Origin: Massilia sp. R2A-15
GTDB lineage: Bacteria; Pseudomonadota; Gammaproteobacteria; Burkholderiales; Burkholderiaceae_D
Direction: 5' to 3'
NCBI RefSeq assembly: GCF_030704305.1
Contig: NZ_CP131935.1
Coordinates: 1 to 64,000, forward strand
Length of the DNA: 64,000 bases
The translations under genes and the position numbers were made by a program. Shown in pieces: positions 22,592 through 30,220 of this stretch. The notes under the pieces were generated by a model. It was not told the origin of the DNA. It worked only from the letters and a program-made list of their open reading frames with translations, and did not search any database. The stretch's first letter is position 1. Each line of letters starts with the position of its first letter.

Positions 22592-23399
22592 CGATTCCCA
22601 AATCCTGATTGCGCGACTGCTCACGCACCAGACCCTGCGCCGCGACGACAAGATGGTCAAGCGCGTGCTGTCCGATGAACTGTTCCGCGCCGAAGTGGAC
22701 AAGCGCCTGCTCGAATCGGGCCTCAAGCTGCTCGACAACGTGTACGCCGACCACGTCACGCTGGCGCTGCACCGCGCCGTCGAACCGAAGATCTTCGGCG
22801 CCAAGGACATCTGGCAGAACAATAATTTCGGCCTCACGCGCGACGGCGTGGCGCTGCTGGTGGTGCTGTGGGCGCAGATCATCCTGCCCAAGCGCGAGCG
22901 CCAGGAAACCCACCAGAACGCCGACGACGACCAGAACGACATGTTCGAGAAGGACCGTCCGATGCCGCGCGCCGAGGACACCTCGATCGGCATCTCCTAC
23001 ACCGCGCTGCTGGCCGATTTCGGCGAAAAGCTAGGCAAGAAGACCCGCATGGACATGAACCTGGGCACGCTGTCGAAGCTCGGCTTCATCGAACGGCGCG
23101 GCGACCTGATTCTGGAAGGCCCGCTGCTCGACTTGATGATGGACACCGACGTGCTGAAGGAACGCATCATCAACGGCGCGCTGGCCGACGTGTTCAAGCG
23201 CTCGCCGATCACCGTCGCCGTGCCGCGCAAGACCGCCGCGGAGCCGGGGTCTGGTCCTGCGGACCTGACCCCATCTTCGACCGAGCTCGATGAAGAGCCG
23301 GGGGCTGGTCCTGCGGACCTGACCCCATCTTCGGACGCTGACATTGACGTTGCCGCTGACATTGACGTTGCCGCCGACGCCGACGACACCACCATCTGA
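22584..23399 (+). CDS. KITE-like (MukE/MksE/JetB-type) subunit with repeat-derived acidic tail
   Basis: The protein has 271 residues. The core (1-215) shows tandem winged-helix character: MVKRVLSDELFRAEVDKRLLESGLKLLDNVY, then FGLTRDGVALLVVLWAQIILP (the LTxxExxLLxxL pattern of MksE/JetB) and LGTLSKLGFIERRGDLILEGP. The last 55 residues are unlike the core. Two in-frame palindromes encode GSGPADLTP and GAGPADLTP, and two 18-bp tandem repeats encode (A)DIDVAADIDVAAD, ending in an acidic tail. The start overlaps the kleisin gene, and the stop is 7 bp before the SMC gene, so all three are one transcript. It presumably binds the kleisin and DNA. Confidence 0.68.
   Translation: MNDDSQILIARLLTHQTLRRDDKMVKRVLSDELFRAEVDKRLLESGLKLLDNVYADHVTLALHRAVEPKIFGAKDIWQNNNFGLTRDGVALLVVLWAQIILPKRERQETHQNADDDQNDMFEKDRPMPRAEDTSIGISYTALLADFGEKLGKKTRMDMNLGTLSKLGFIERRGDLILEGPLLDLMMDTDVLKERIINGALADVFKRSPITVAVPRKTAAEPGSGPADLTPSSTELDEEPGAGPADLTPSSDADIDVAADIDVAADADDTTI
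23246..23272. repeat. 27-bp palindromic repeat, in frame inside the KITE gene
   Basis: GGGGTCTGGTCC, TGC, GGACCTGACCCC, read as part of PGSGPADLTPSS. The frame differs from the one used in mnmC. Confidence 0.93.
23300..23326. repeat. 27-bp palindromic repeat, second in-frame copy inside the KITE gene
   Basis: GGGGGCTGGTCC, TGC, GGACCTGACCCC. It is read as PGAGPADLTPSS and starts 54 bp after the first copy; the linking codons also repeat partly (ATCTTCG). Confidence 0.9.
23337..23372 (+). repeat. Two perfect 18-bp tandem repeats in the KITE tail
   Basis: GCTGACATTGACGTTGCC occurs twice in direct succession and encodes ADIDVA twice, followed by a degenerate third unit (GCCGACGCCGACGACACC). 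It adds to an acidic C-terminal tail. Confidence 0.9.
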
Positions 23400-23406
23400 G
23401 AGAGCC

Positions 23407-26235
23407 ATGTTCCACATCAAATCACTAGAACTGGTCCATTGGGATTACTGGCAGCGGATCAAGAACATCCCGCTCGACGCCAAGATCATCACCATCGCCG
23501 GCCAGAACGGCTCGGGCAAGACCACCCTGCTCGACGCGCTGCGCACCCTGTTCGGCCTCGATTGCTCGATGGGCCGCACCTACAAGCACTACGCGCGCCA
23601 CTCCGGCCAGCAGACCGCGTGGATTCGCGCCGTGGTCGACAACAAGGCCACGGGACGCCAGCTGTCGAACCGTCCGTTCCGCAGCTCGGGCTTCTTCAGC
23701 GACGACGAAGTCACGCTGTTCTGCCAGATCCAGAAGAACGGCGGCGACTGGAAGCGCCAGTACCTGATGCGGCCCGGGAATATCGACATCGAGGAAGTGA
23801 CCGAAGCGACCGACTGGCTCGGCGTGGAGAACTACCGCAAGCGCCTCGCCAACGCAGGCCTGTCGCCGGCGATGGCGAAAGTGCTGGCGCTCGAGCAGGG
23901 CGAAACCGACAAGCTGTGCGAATACGCGCCGCGCCAGTTGCTCGATCTGGTGTTCCAGGTGTTCGGCGACAAGGAAGTGCTGGACGCCTACGACGAAGCC
24001 AAGCGCCACCAGCGCGACACCGAGACGGAACTGAAGCGCTTCGAGACGGAGCTGGAAGCCTCGCGCACCAACCTGGAAGGCCTGCGCCTGCGCGTGGCCA
24101 ACTACCACCAGTGGGAAGACCTGCACAAGGAGCGCCGCAACCTGCTCGAGGAAGTGCTGCCTAGCCTCGAATACCATGAAGCGCGCGAGAAGGCCGCCGC
24201 CGCCAGCAAGCAACTGCGCGACGCGCGCAAGCCGATGGCGCAGGCCGATTCGCAGATCGCCGAGCGACGCAATTCGCTGGCGAACTTCACCCGCGCGCTG
24301 ACCGACGCGCAGGAACAGGAAATGCTGCTCGAGCAGGAAGCGACCGTGCTGGCCAGCCGCCTGGCGCAAGTCAACGGCAAGCTCAAGCCGCTCGACAGCC
24401 TGCTCGAACAGAAGGAACGCCTGCAGAAGCTGGCCGCCGATTCCGGCGCCGACATCGCCGAGGTGTCCGAACAGCTCGAGGCCAAGGAAGCCGAGATGGT
24501 CAGGCAGCGGCAGGCGCGCGACGCGATCTCCGCGCGCATCGCCGCCGACCAGGCCACCATCTCCGCGCTGCAGGGCAAGAGCGCAATGCCGGAGCCGGAG
24601 CCGGTGCGCGCCATGCGCCGCGCGCTGCGCGACGCGAACATCCCGCACGCGATGCTGTCCGATATCGTCGAAGTGACCGATGCGAAGTGGCAGGGCGCGG
24701 TCGAAGGTGTCCTTGGCGGCTACGCGTCGGTGGTGCTGCTCGAGCGCGCGAAAGACGCGCCGGCCGCCTACCGCCTGGCGGAGCAGGAACGCTATCGCCA
24801 CTTCATCGTCCCGGACTGCATCGACGCCCCGATCCGCAAGGACGGCAGCCTGCTGTCGGTGGTGCGCTTTTCGGCGCCGGCCCCTGGCTGGCTGATCGAC
24901 CAGCTCGAGCGAATCGAGCGCGTCGAATCGGTGGACGCCGGCTTCAAGATGGCCAATTCGGAGGAGTGGATCACGCCGGATGCGTATCACCGCGAACGCC
25001 GCGGCGGACGCTCGCTGTTCGTCGAAGCGTCGCGCTACCGCTTTGGCCAGGCCGGCCGCACTGGCCGTCTCGAAGCGCTGCAGCGCGCGCTGCCTGGACT
25101 CGAATCGCAGGAAGACCAGCTGACCCTCGCGGTCAGCAAGCTGGCCGCGGAAGTGGGCGCGCTCAAGGCGCGTATCGCCGGCGTCGACGCGGCCAAGGAA
25201 CTGGCCGCGCGCCATGCCGAATTCGAAGAAGCGGTGCGCAGCAGCGCGCCGCTGAAGGCCGAGCGCCTCGAAGTCGGATCGCGCCTGGGCGAACTTCAGG
25301 GCCTGACCAAGGCCGCCACCGTCACGCGCACCCGCGCCGACACGGTGTGCCAGAACGCGCGCATGGCGCTGGCCGAAGCAGAAGCCGGCATGCGCCTTGG
25401 CCACAAGCGCCAGATCGAGCAGCGCCACGAGCACGCCAAGGTGCTGGTCGAGCTGCGCCGCAGCTGGCGCCATCTGCCGCACAGCTGGAAGCGCCCGGCG
25501 CGCCGCGCATCGCTGGTGGCCGAGCACAAGAACACTCACCAAGTGGACCTGCGCGTTCATTCGCTGCAGCACAGCCTGGCGCGTGACGACTGGGAGCTCG
25601 ACGCGACCGTGATCGACCAGCACCAGCGCCTCAGCGACCAGCTGCACGGCCGCCAGAGCGAGACCGACGAGCGGCGCTACCAGAACAACCGCGCGATCGA
25701 AGCGACCACCAATGCGCGCATGGCGTACATGGACCGGTTGCGCTACACGATCAAGACCTACTCCAAGAACATCAAGGAGCTGGGCGAGCTGGCCGGCATC
25801 GACGTGCATGCCGACCCGGTGCGGCTGGAGAACGACGACGTGCAGCTGTCGCAGGCCGGCCTGCACGTGCGCTTCAAGTTCGACGGCAAGGACCAGATCG
25901 GGATGAACGACGGCGAGGCGTCGGGCGGCCAGCAGGTGATGAAGTCGCTGGTGCTGCTGATCGGATTGCTGAAATCGGAAGACGGTTCCGGCGGCTTCGT
26001 GTTCATCGACGAACCGTTCGCCCACCTCGACATCCGCAACATCCAGCTGGTCGGCGAGTTCCTCAAGAACACCGAGGCGCAGTACCTGATGACGACGCCG
26101 CTGACGCACAACACCGACGTCTACGATCCGTCCGAGCTGACGCTCATCACCAGCAAGAAGAAGAAGGACACGCCGTGGGCGCAGCCGATCTTCGTGCTGC
26201 AGCGGCGGGCGGCGCCGGAAAAGACGGCCGCGTAA
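23407..26235 (+). CDS. SMC-like ATPase (MukB/MksB/JetC-type)
   Basis: The protein has 942 residues. The N-terminal head has Walker A GQNGSGKTT at 32-40. The C-terminal head has the signature SGGQQ at 839-843 and Walker B FVFIDEPFAHLD with Glu869. Between them lie two coiled-coil arms (about 190-400 and 570-780) and a hinge-like globular segment (about 415-560, LSDIVEVTDAKWQGAVEGVLGG). The whole is far shorter than MukB (about 1480) and somewhat shorter than typical JetC. ATG 23407 follows GAGAG. A strong terminator follows directly, and no JetD/MksG-type TOPRIM nuclease gene is present. Such complexes extrude DNA loops for chromosome organisation or, with a nuclease, cut plasmids. Which applies here cannot be settled from sequence. 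Confidence 0.88.
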   Translation: MFHIKSLELVHWDYWQRIKNIPLDAKIITIAGQNGSGKTTLLDALRTLFGLDCSMGRTYKHYARHSGQQTAWIRAVVDNKATGRQLSNRPFRSSGFFSDDEVTLFCQIQKNGGDWKRQYLMRPGNIDIEEVTEATDWLGVENYRKRLANAGLSPAMAKVLALEQGETDKLCEYAPRQLLDLVFQVFGDKEVLDAYDEAKRHQRDTETELKRFETELEASRTNLEGLRLRVANYHQWEDLHKERRNLLEEVLPSLEYHEAREKAAAASKQLRDARKPMAQADSQIAERRNSLANFTRALTDAQEQEMLLEQEATVLASRLAQVNGKLKPLDSLLEQKERLQKLAADSGADIAEVSEQLEAKEAEMVRQRQARDAISARIAADQATISALQGKSAMPEPEPVRAMRRALRDANIPHAMLSDIVEVTDAKWQGAVEGVLGGYASVVLLERAKDAPAAYRLAEQERYRHFIVPDCIDAPIRKDGSLLSVVRFSAPAPGWLIDQLERIERVESVDAGFKMANSEEWITPDAYHRERRGGRSLFVEASRYRFGQAGRTGRLEALQRALPGLESQEDQLTLAVSKLAAEVGALKARIAGVDAAKELAARHAEFEEAVRSSAPLKAERLEVGSRLGELQGLTKAATVTRTRADTVCQNARMALAEAEAGMRLGHKRQIEQRHEHAKVLVELRRSWRHLPHSWKRPARRASLVAEHKNTHQVDLRVHSLQHSLARDDWELDATVIDQHQRLSDQLHGRQSETDERRYQNNRAIEATTNARMAYMDRLRYTIKTYSKNIKELGELAGIDVHADPVRLENDDVQLSQAGLHVRFKFDGKDQIGMNDGEASGGQQVMKSLVLLIGLLKSEDGSGGFVFIDEPFAHLDIRNIQLVGEFLKNTEAQYLMTTPLTHNTDVYDPSELTLITSKKKKDTPWAQPIFVLQRRAAPEKTAA

Positions 26236-26269
26236 AAAAAGGGCAGGTCCGGTGGATCTGCCCTTTTTT
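26236..26269 (+). terminator. Strong intrinsic terminator after the SMC operon
   Basis: An A-run is followed by GGGCAGGTCC, loop GGT, GGATCTGCCC (ten pairs, one a wobble) and six Ts. The stem resembles the arms of the 27-bp palindrome with GGTCAGG changed to GGGCAGG. Confidence 0.92.
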
Positions 26270-26326
26270 CATTTTGGCGGTATCGCCATAAACATGTGCA
26301 ATACCGCCAGCGCCGGGGACAACCCT

Positions 26327-26353
26327 GGGGTCAGGTCCGCCGGACCTGACCCC
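26327..26353. repeat. 27-bp palindromic repeat (long form on the right side)
   Basis: GGGGTCAGGTCC, GCC, GGACCTGACCCC, followed by AGCCTTTGGGCCGCGGCGC, the outer right arm of the long form. It lies in the convergent gap after the SMC operon. Confidence 0.92.
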
Positions 26354-26371
26354 AGCCTTTGGGCCGCGGCG

Positions 26372-26884
26372 CTAAGCTTTGTCGATCGCCTTGCGAATCC
26401 TGTAGCGCCACAGCGCAAGCCCCGCCGAAAACGTCCCGAAGTATCCCCCGGTCAGTCCCACCGCCAGCATCGTCACCATGCTGTCGGTGAAATGCGGCGC
26501 CGGCACATGGCTGCCCTGGTTCGCATACAGCTCGAAGCCGATGTACAGGATGCGCGCCGTGAACAGCATCGCGATCAGGATGCCCAGGCGCGCCGGCGGC
26601 GTGAAGTAATACCCATCCTCCGTCTCTTCGAAGCGCGTCTGCTTCAGTCCCCACACTCCGTAGCCGATGCCGGCCGCCGTGCCGAGCGCCAGCCATCCCA
26701 GCATCGCCGGCTTCGAAAACAGTTCCGACGCCGGCACAAGCACCATCGCAATGAACACGAACAGGCCGGTGTAGTGGCGCGACATGATCGAGCGCTGGCG
26801 CGCCATCGCGGTGCGCAGACGGGAGTAGATGCGCCAGACCAGGAACGGCGTCAAGACCAGCAGGGTGAGGGTGGTAACGTTCAT
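26372..26884 (-). CDS. CcdC-like (DUF1453-type) inner-membrane protein, copy 2 of a tandem pair
   Basis: The protein has 170 residues with about five hydrophobic segments. The pattern TLTLLVLTPFLVWRIYSRL, GYGVWGLKQTRFEETEDGYYFTPPARLGILI resembles CcdC/DUF1453 proteins, where a membrane helix is followed by a short beta segment (TxFExxxDxxYxxP) and another helix. The start is the ATG after the upstream paralog's stop, 5 bp away. The function is unknown. It forms an operon with the neighbouring, clearly related gene. Confidence 0.78.
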   Translation of the reverse strand: MNVTTLTLLVLTPFLVWRIYSRLRTAMARQRSIMSRHYTGLFVFIAMVLVPASELFSKPAMLGWLALGTAAGIGYGVWGLKQTRFEETEDGYYFTPPARLGILIAMLFTARILYIGFELYANQGSHVPAPHFTDSMVTMLAVGLTGGYFGTFSAGLALWRYRIRKAIDKA

Positions 26885-26889
26885 CGATT

Positions 26890-27393
26890 TCAGTTCGTTT
26901 GCGCGGAAGCGCTTTTCCGCCAGCGCAGGATGCCGGCGGCATAGGTGGTGTAGTAGCCGGCGAGCACGCCGAACACGGTCAGCGTCAACGGGCTGCTGGC
27001 GAAATCCTGCGAATGCGATACGCCCATCACGTAGAACTCGTAGAAGCGGTACAGCAGGCGGCCGACGAACAGCATCGAGACGAGGATGCCGATATGCGCG
27101 TTGGGCGTGTAGAAGAAATCGGGGCCGATCTTTTCGTAGACGGTCTTGCGCAGCCCGATCACGCCAAGCACGGCGCCGCCGGCGATTCCGGCGGCCATGC
27201 CGGCCAGCGACAGCGGATGCGCCAGCGCCGTCAGGGTCAGCATGACGACGATCAGCGGGAACAGGACTACGCCGACCCAGTGGCGCCATGCCTGCGAATG
27301 CTGGCGCACCATCAGCCGCTTGATGCGCTGATAGACGCGCCACATGACGAAGGGAACGAGTACTGCCGCGACGATCGGAGCTGATGGTGACAT
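26890..27393 (-). CDS. CcdC-like (DUF1453-type) inner-membrane protein, copy 1 of a tandem pair
   Basis: The protein has 167 residues and is a paralog of the downstream gene: APIVAAVLVPFVMWRVYQRIKRLMVRQ at the N terminus and VIGLRKTVYEKIGPDFFYTPNAHIGILVSMLFVGRLLYRF in the middle. Five hydrophobic segments are visible. The start has GGAT about 9 bp upstream. It is transcribed divergently from the S9 peptidase with 108 bp between the starts. Confidence 0.78.
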   Translation of the reverse strand: MSPSAPIVAAVLVPFVMWRVYQRIKRLMVRQHSQAWRHWVGVVLFPLIVVMLTLTALAHPLSLAGMAAGIAGGAVLGVIGLRKTVYEKIGPDFFYTPNAHIGILVSMLFVGRLLYRFYEFYVMGVSHSQDFASSPLTLTVFGVLAGYYTTYAAGILRWRKSASAQTN

Positions 27394-27501
27394 ATTGCGG
27401 TGATCCTTGAAGTGGGAAAGCAATCGAGCCGCCATTGTAATCCGGGTACGCAGGCGCGGCCATAGGCATATACTGACTCGATCCGATCCATCGAGGCCAG
27501 C

Positions 27502-29913
27502 ATGCGTAAACCACTTCCCGCCGTCGTTCCGGAACACGCCCGGTACCAGCTGCCGCCAGCGCCGTTGCAGGCGATTGTCGATGCGCCGCGCGCGCCGGCA
27601 CTGAGCCTGTCGCCGAAGCGAAACCTGGCGGCGCTGGTCGCCACCCCGGCGCTGCCGTCGATCGTCGAAGTCGCCCAGCCCGAGCTGAAGCTGGCGGGCC
27701 TGCGCATCAATCCGCGCAGCTATTCGCCGAGCCGCTTCAGTTTCGGCGCCGGCCTCACGCTGCTCGATGTGGGCACCCAGGCCGAATCGACGGTGAGCGG
27801 CCTGCCGCAGGACTTGCGCATGGCCGACCTGGCGTGGTCGCCGGACCAGCGCCATATCGCATTCACGCACGTGTCGTATGCGGACAAGGGTTCGGCGGTG
27901 GAACTATGGCTGATCGACGTCGCCATCCGCGCCGCGCGCAGGCTGACGGCGCAGCCGCTGTCCTACGTCGCCGGTTGCGGCTTCAGCTGGCTGCCCGACT
28001 CCAGCGGCCTGCTGGTACACCTGAAGCCTGCGTCGCTGGGGAAGGCGCCGCCTGCGACCGGCATCCCGGCCGGGCCGAGCATCCAGGACACCGGCGCGGG
28101 CGGCGACGCGCGCCAGTTGCGTACCTATCCGGACCTTCTCAGGAACGAAGAAGATGCGCGCATGTTCGAGCATTACGCGACGGTCCAGCTGGCGCTGGTG
28201 GACCTGGCGGGCAAGATCTCGCCGGCCGGCGAGCCGGACCTGTTCATCGGCGCGCGCGTTTCGCCGAACGGCAAATACATCCTGGCGCAGGCGCTGCGGC
28301 GCCCGTTCTCGTACATGGTGCCGGCGTCGGCCTTCGCGCGCCGAATCGATGTGCGCGACCTCGCCGGCAAGCCGGTGCACCTGGTGGCCAACCGGCCGCT
28401 GGTGGAGGGACTGCCGGCGGGGAACGACGCCGTGCAGGAAGGCGCGCGCGAGGTCAGCTGGCGCGTCGATGCACCCGCCACCCTGGTGTGGGCCGAAGCC
28501 CAGGACGGCGGCGATCCGGCGAAGGCGGCCGACGTTCGCGACATCGTCTACGCACACGCCGCGCCATTCGCCGGCCGGCCGGTCGTGCTGGCGAAACTGG
28601 GCTCGCGCTATAACGGCGTGCAGTGGGGCCGCGGCGACCTGGCGCTGCTGTCGGAGAGCTGGTACAAGACGCGCGCGATCAAGACCTGGCGCATCGCGCC
28701 GGACCATCCGGAGACGATGCCGGAACTGGTATTCGACTATTCGGCGGAAGACCGCTACAACAATCCCGGCCGGCCGGTGACGCGGCGCGACGCCGCCGGC
28801 TTGCCGCGCCTGCTGATCGGCCCCGGCACGAGCATCCTGCTGGACGGCGCCGGCGCGTCGCACGAGGGCGACCGGCCCTTCATCGACCGCTTCAGCCTGG
28901 AGACAAAGAAGAAGGAGCGCCTGTTCCAGAGCGAGGCGCCGTACTACGAGAATGCGGTGGCCGTACTGAGCGACGACGGCATGCGCCTGCTGACTACGCG
29001 CGAATCGCCCACCGAGCGGCCCAACTACTTTATGCGCGACCTCGCCAAAACCGGCGATGCGCAGCTGACCGCGCTGACGCATTTCGCGCATCCGACGCCG
29101 CAACTGAAGGACGTGCAAAAGGAGCAGATCCGCTACCGGCGCGCCGATGGCGTTGACCTGACCGCCACGCTGATGCTGCCGCCGCACTACGATCCGAAGC
29201 GCGACGGCCCGCTGCCGCTGCTGATGTGGGCCTATCCGCAGGAGTTCAAGAGCGCCAGCGCGGCCAGCCAGACCACCGGCTCGCCGTACCGTTTCAATGC
29301 GGTCAGCTTCTGGGGGCCGGCGGCCTTCCTGGCGATGGGGTACGCGGTGCTGGACAATCCTTCGATGCCGATCGTCGGCGCCGGCGAAGCGGAGCCGAAC
29401 GACACCTATCTGCCGCAGCTGGTGGCCAACGCCGAGGCGGCGGTCGATGAAGTGGTGCGGCGCGGCGTGGCGGAGCGCCACCGCATCGCCGTCGGCGGCC
29501 ACTCCTACGGCGCGTTCATGACCGCCAACCTGCTGGCGCACACGCGCCTGTTTCGCGCCGGGATCGCGCGCAGCGGCGCCTACAACCGCACCCTGACGCC
29601 GTTCGGCTTCCAGTCCGAGGAGCGGCCGTTCTGGAAGGCGCAGGACGTGTACCACGCGATGTCGCCATTTAATAGCGCCGACAAGATCAGCGACGCGCTG
29701 CTGATGATCCACGGCGAGCAGGATAACAATTCCGGCACCTTCCCGATCCAGAGCGAGCGCATGTTCCAGGCGATCAAAGGGCTGGGCGGCACGGCGCGGC
29801 TGGTGATGCTGCCGAACGAAAGCCACGCCTACCGCGCGCGCGAATCGATCATGCAGATGCTGTACGAGACCAACCTCTGGCTCGACAAATACGTGAAGAA
29901 CGCGACGCCGTAG
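27502..29913 (+). CDS. S9D-type glutamyl endopeptidase (prolyl-oligopeptidase fold)
   Basis: The protein has 803 residues. The N terminus YQLPPAPLQAIVDAPRAPALSLSPKR and ELKLAGLRINPRS match the plant chloroplast glutamyl endopeptidase group (family S9D). A seven-bladed propeller-like region occupies about 100-520. The alpha/beta hydrolase domain carries GGHSYGAF with Ser668, HGEQDNN with Asp741 and NESHAY with His775. These enzymes cut short peptides after Glu. No signal peptide is seen, so it is probably cytosolic, unlike many secreted bacterial S9 peptidases. The ATG has GAGG 5 bp upstream and a TATACT -10-like box at 27469-27474. Confidence 0.9.
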   Translation: MRKPLPAVVPEHARYQLPPAPLQAIVDAPRAPALSLSPKRNLAALVATPALPSIVEVAQPELKLAGLRINPRSYSPSRFSFGAGLTLLDVGTQAESTVSGLPQDLRMADLAWSPDQRHIAFTHVSYADKGSAVELWLIDVAIRAARRLTAQPLSYVAGCGFSWLPDSSGLLVHLKPASLGKAPPATGIPAGPSIQDTGAGGDARQLRTYPDLLRNEEDARMFEHYATVQLALVDLAGKISPAGEPDLFIGARVSPNGKYILAQALRRPFSYMVPASAFARRIDVRDLAGKPVHLVANRPLVEGLPAGNDAVQEGAREVSWRVDAPATLVWAEAQDGGDPAKAADVRDIVYAHAAPFAGRPVVLAKLGSRYNGVQWGRGDLALLSESWYKTRAIKTWRIAPDHPETMPELVFDYSAEDRYNNPGRPVTRRDAAGLPRLLIGPGTSILLDGAGASHEGDRPFIDRFSLETKKKERLFQSEAPYYENAVAVLSDDGMRLLTTRESPTERPNYFMRDLAKTGDAQLTALTHFAHPTPQLKDVQKEQIRYRRADGVDLTATLMLPPHYDPKRDGPLPLLMWAYPQEFKSASAASQTTGSPYRFNAVSFWGPAAFLAMGYAVLDNPSMPIVGAGEAEPNDTYLPQLVANAEAAVDEVVRRGVAERHRIAVGGHSYGAFMTANLLAHTRLFRAGIARSGAYNRTLTPFGFQSEERPFWKAQDVYHAMSPFNSADKISDALLMIHGEQDNNSGTFPIQSERMFQAIKGLGGTARLVMLPNESHAYRARESIMQMLYETNLWLDKYVKNATP

Positions 29914-29924
29914 CCCTCAAGACA

Positions 29925-30011
29925 GTCGCCCCCGCGGAGGCAGGAACCCATGCTGAGCCAGAGTCAACGCTGTGCTGATTCAGTATGGGTTCCTGCCTGC
30001 GCAGGAACGAC
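29925..30011. repeat. Long hairpin repeat, family 2
   Basis: It runs GTCGCCCCCGCGGAGGCAGG, AACCCATGCTGAG, a spacer of about 20 bp, then CAGTATGGGTTCCTGCCTGC and GCAGGAACGAC. The arms pair over most of their length. Here the GGTACC core of other copies is GGAACC. Confidence 0.85.
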
Positions 30012-30055
30012 ACTCTTGTGGTAACGTCAACGTTCCAGCCACAGGAGCGACGACC

Positions 30056-30220
30056 ATGATGATTCCAGCAGTTATCGAAGCGCACCGCGCACCGGACCCG
30101 GTGCCCGCCGACGAGCCCACGCCCGAGCCGTTCGACAATCCCCATCCGCACCATCCGCCGATCCATACTCCGCAAAACGACGACCAGGTGCCCGATCCGA
30201 ATCCGTCAGTGCTGCATTAA
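30056..30220 (+). CDS. Small Pro/His/Asp-rich protein, 54 residues
   Basis: It encodes 54 residues starting MMIPAVIEAHRAPDPVPADE and rich in Pro (about a quarter of residues), Asp and His (NPHPHHPPIHTPQ). AGGAG lies 8 bp upstream of ATG 30056, an excellent ribosome site. There is no signal peptide and no hydrophobic stretch; it is probably disordered. The HPHHPPIH cluster could bind metal (speculation). Its stop overlaps the tamB stop on the other strand by 4 bp. Confidence 0.6.
   Translation: MMIPAVIEAHRAPDPVPADEPTPEPFDNPHPHHPPIHTPQNDDQVPDPNPSVLH

Noticed and set aside
21212..26235. A complete Wadjet (JetABCD) system
   Set aside because: No JetD-type nuclease gene is found on either side; the flanks are an IS element and CcdC-like membrane genes.
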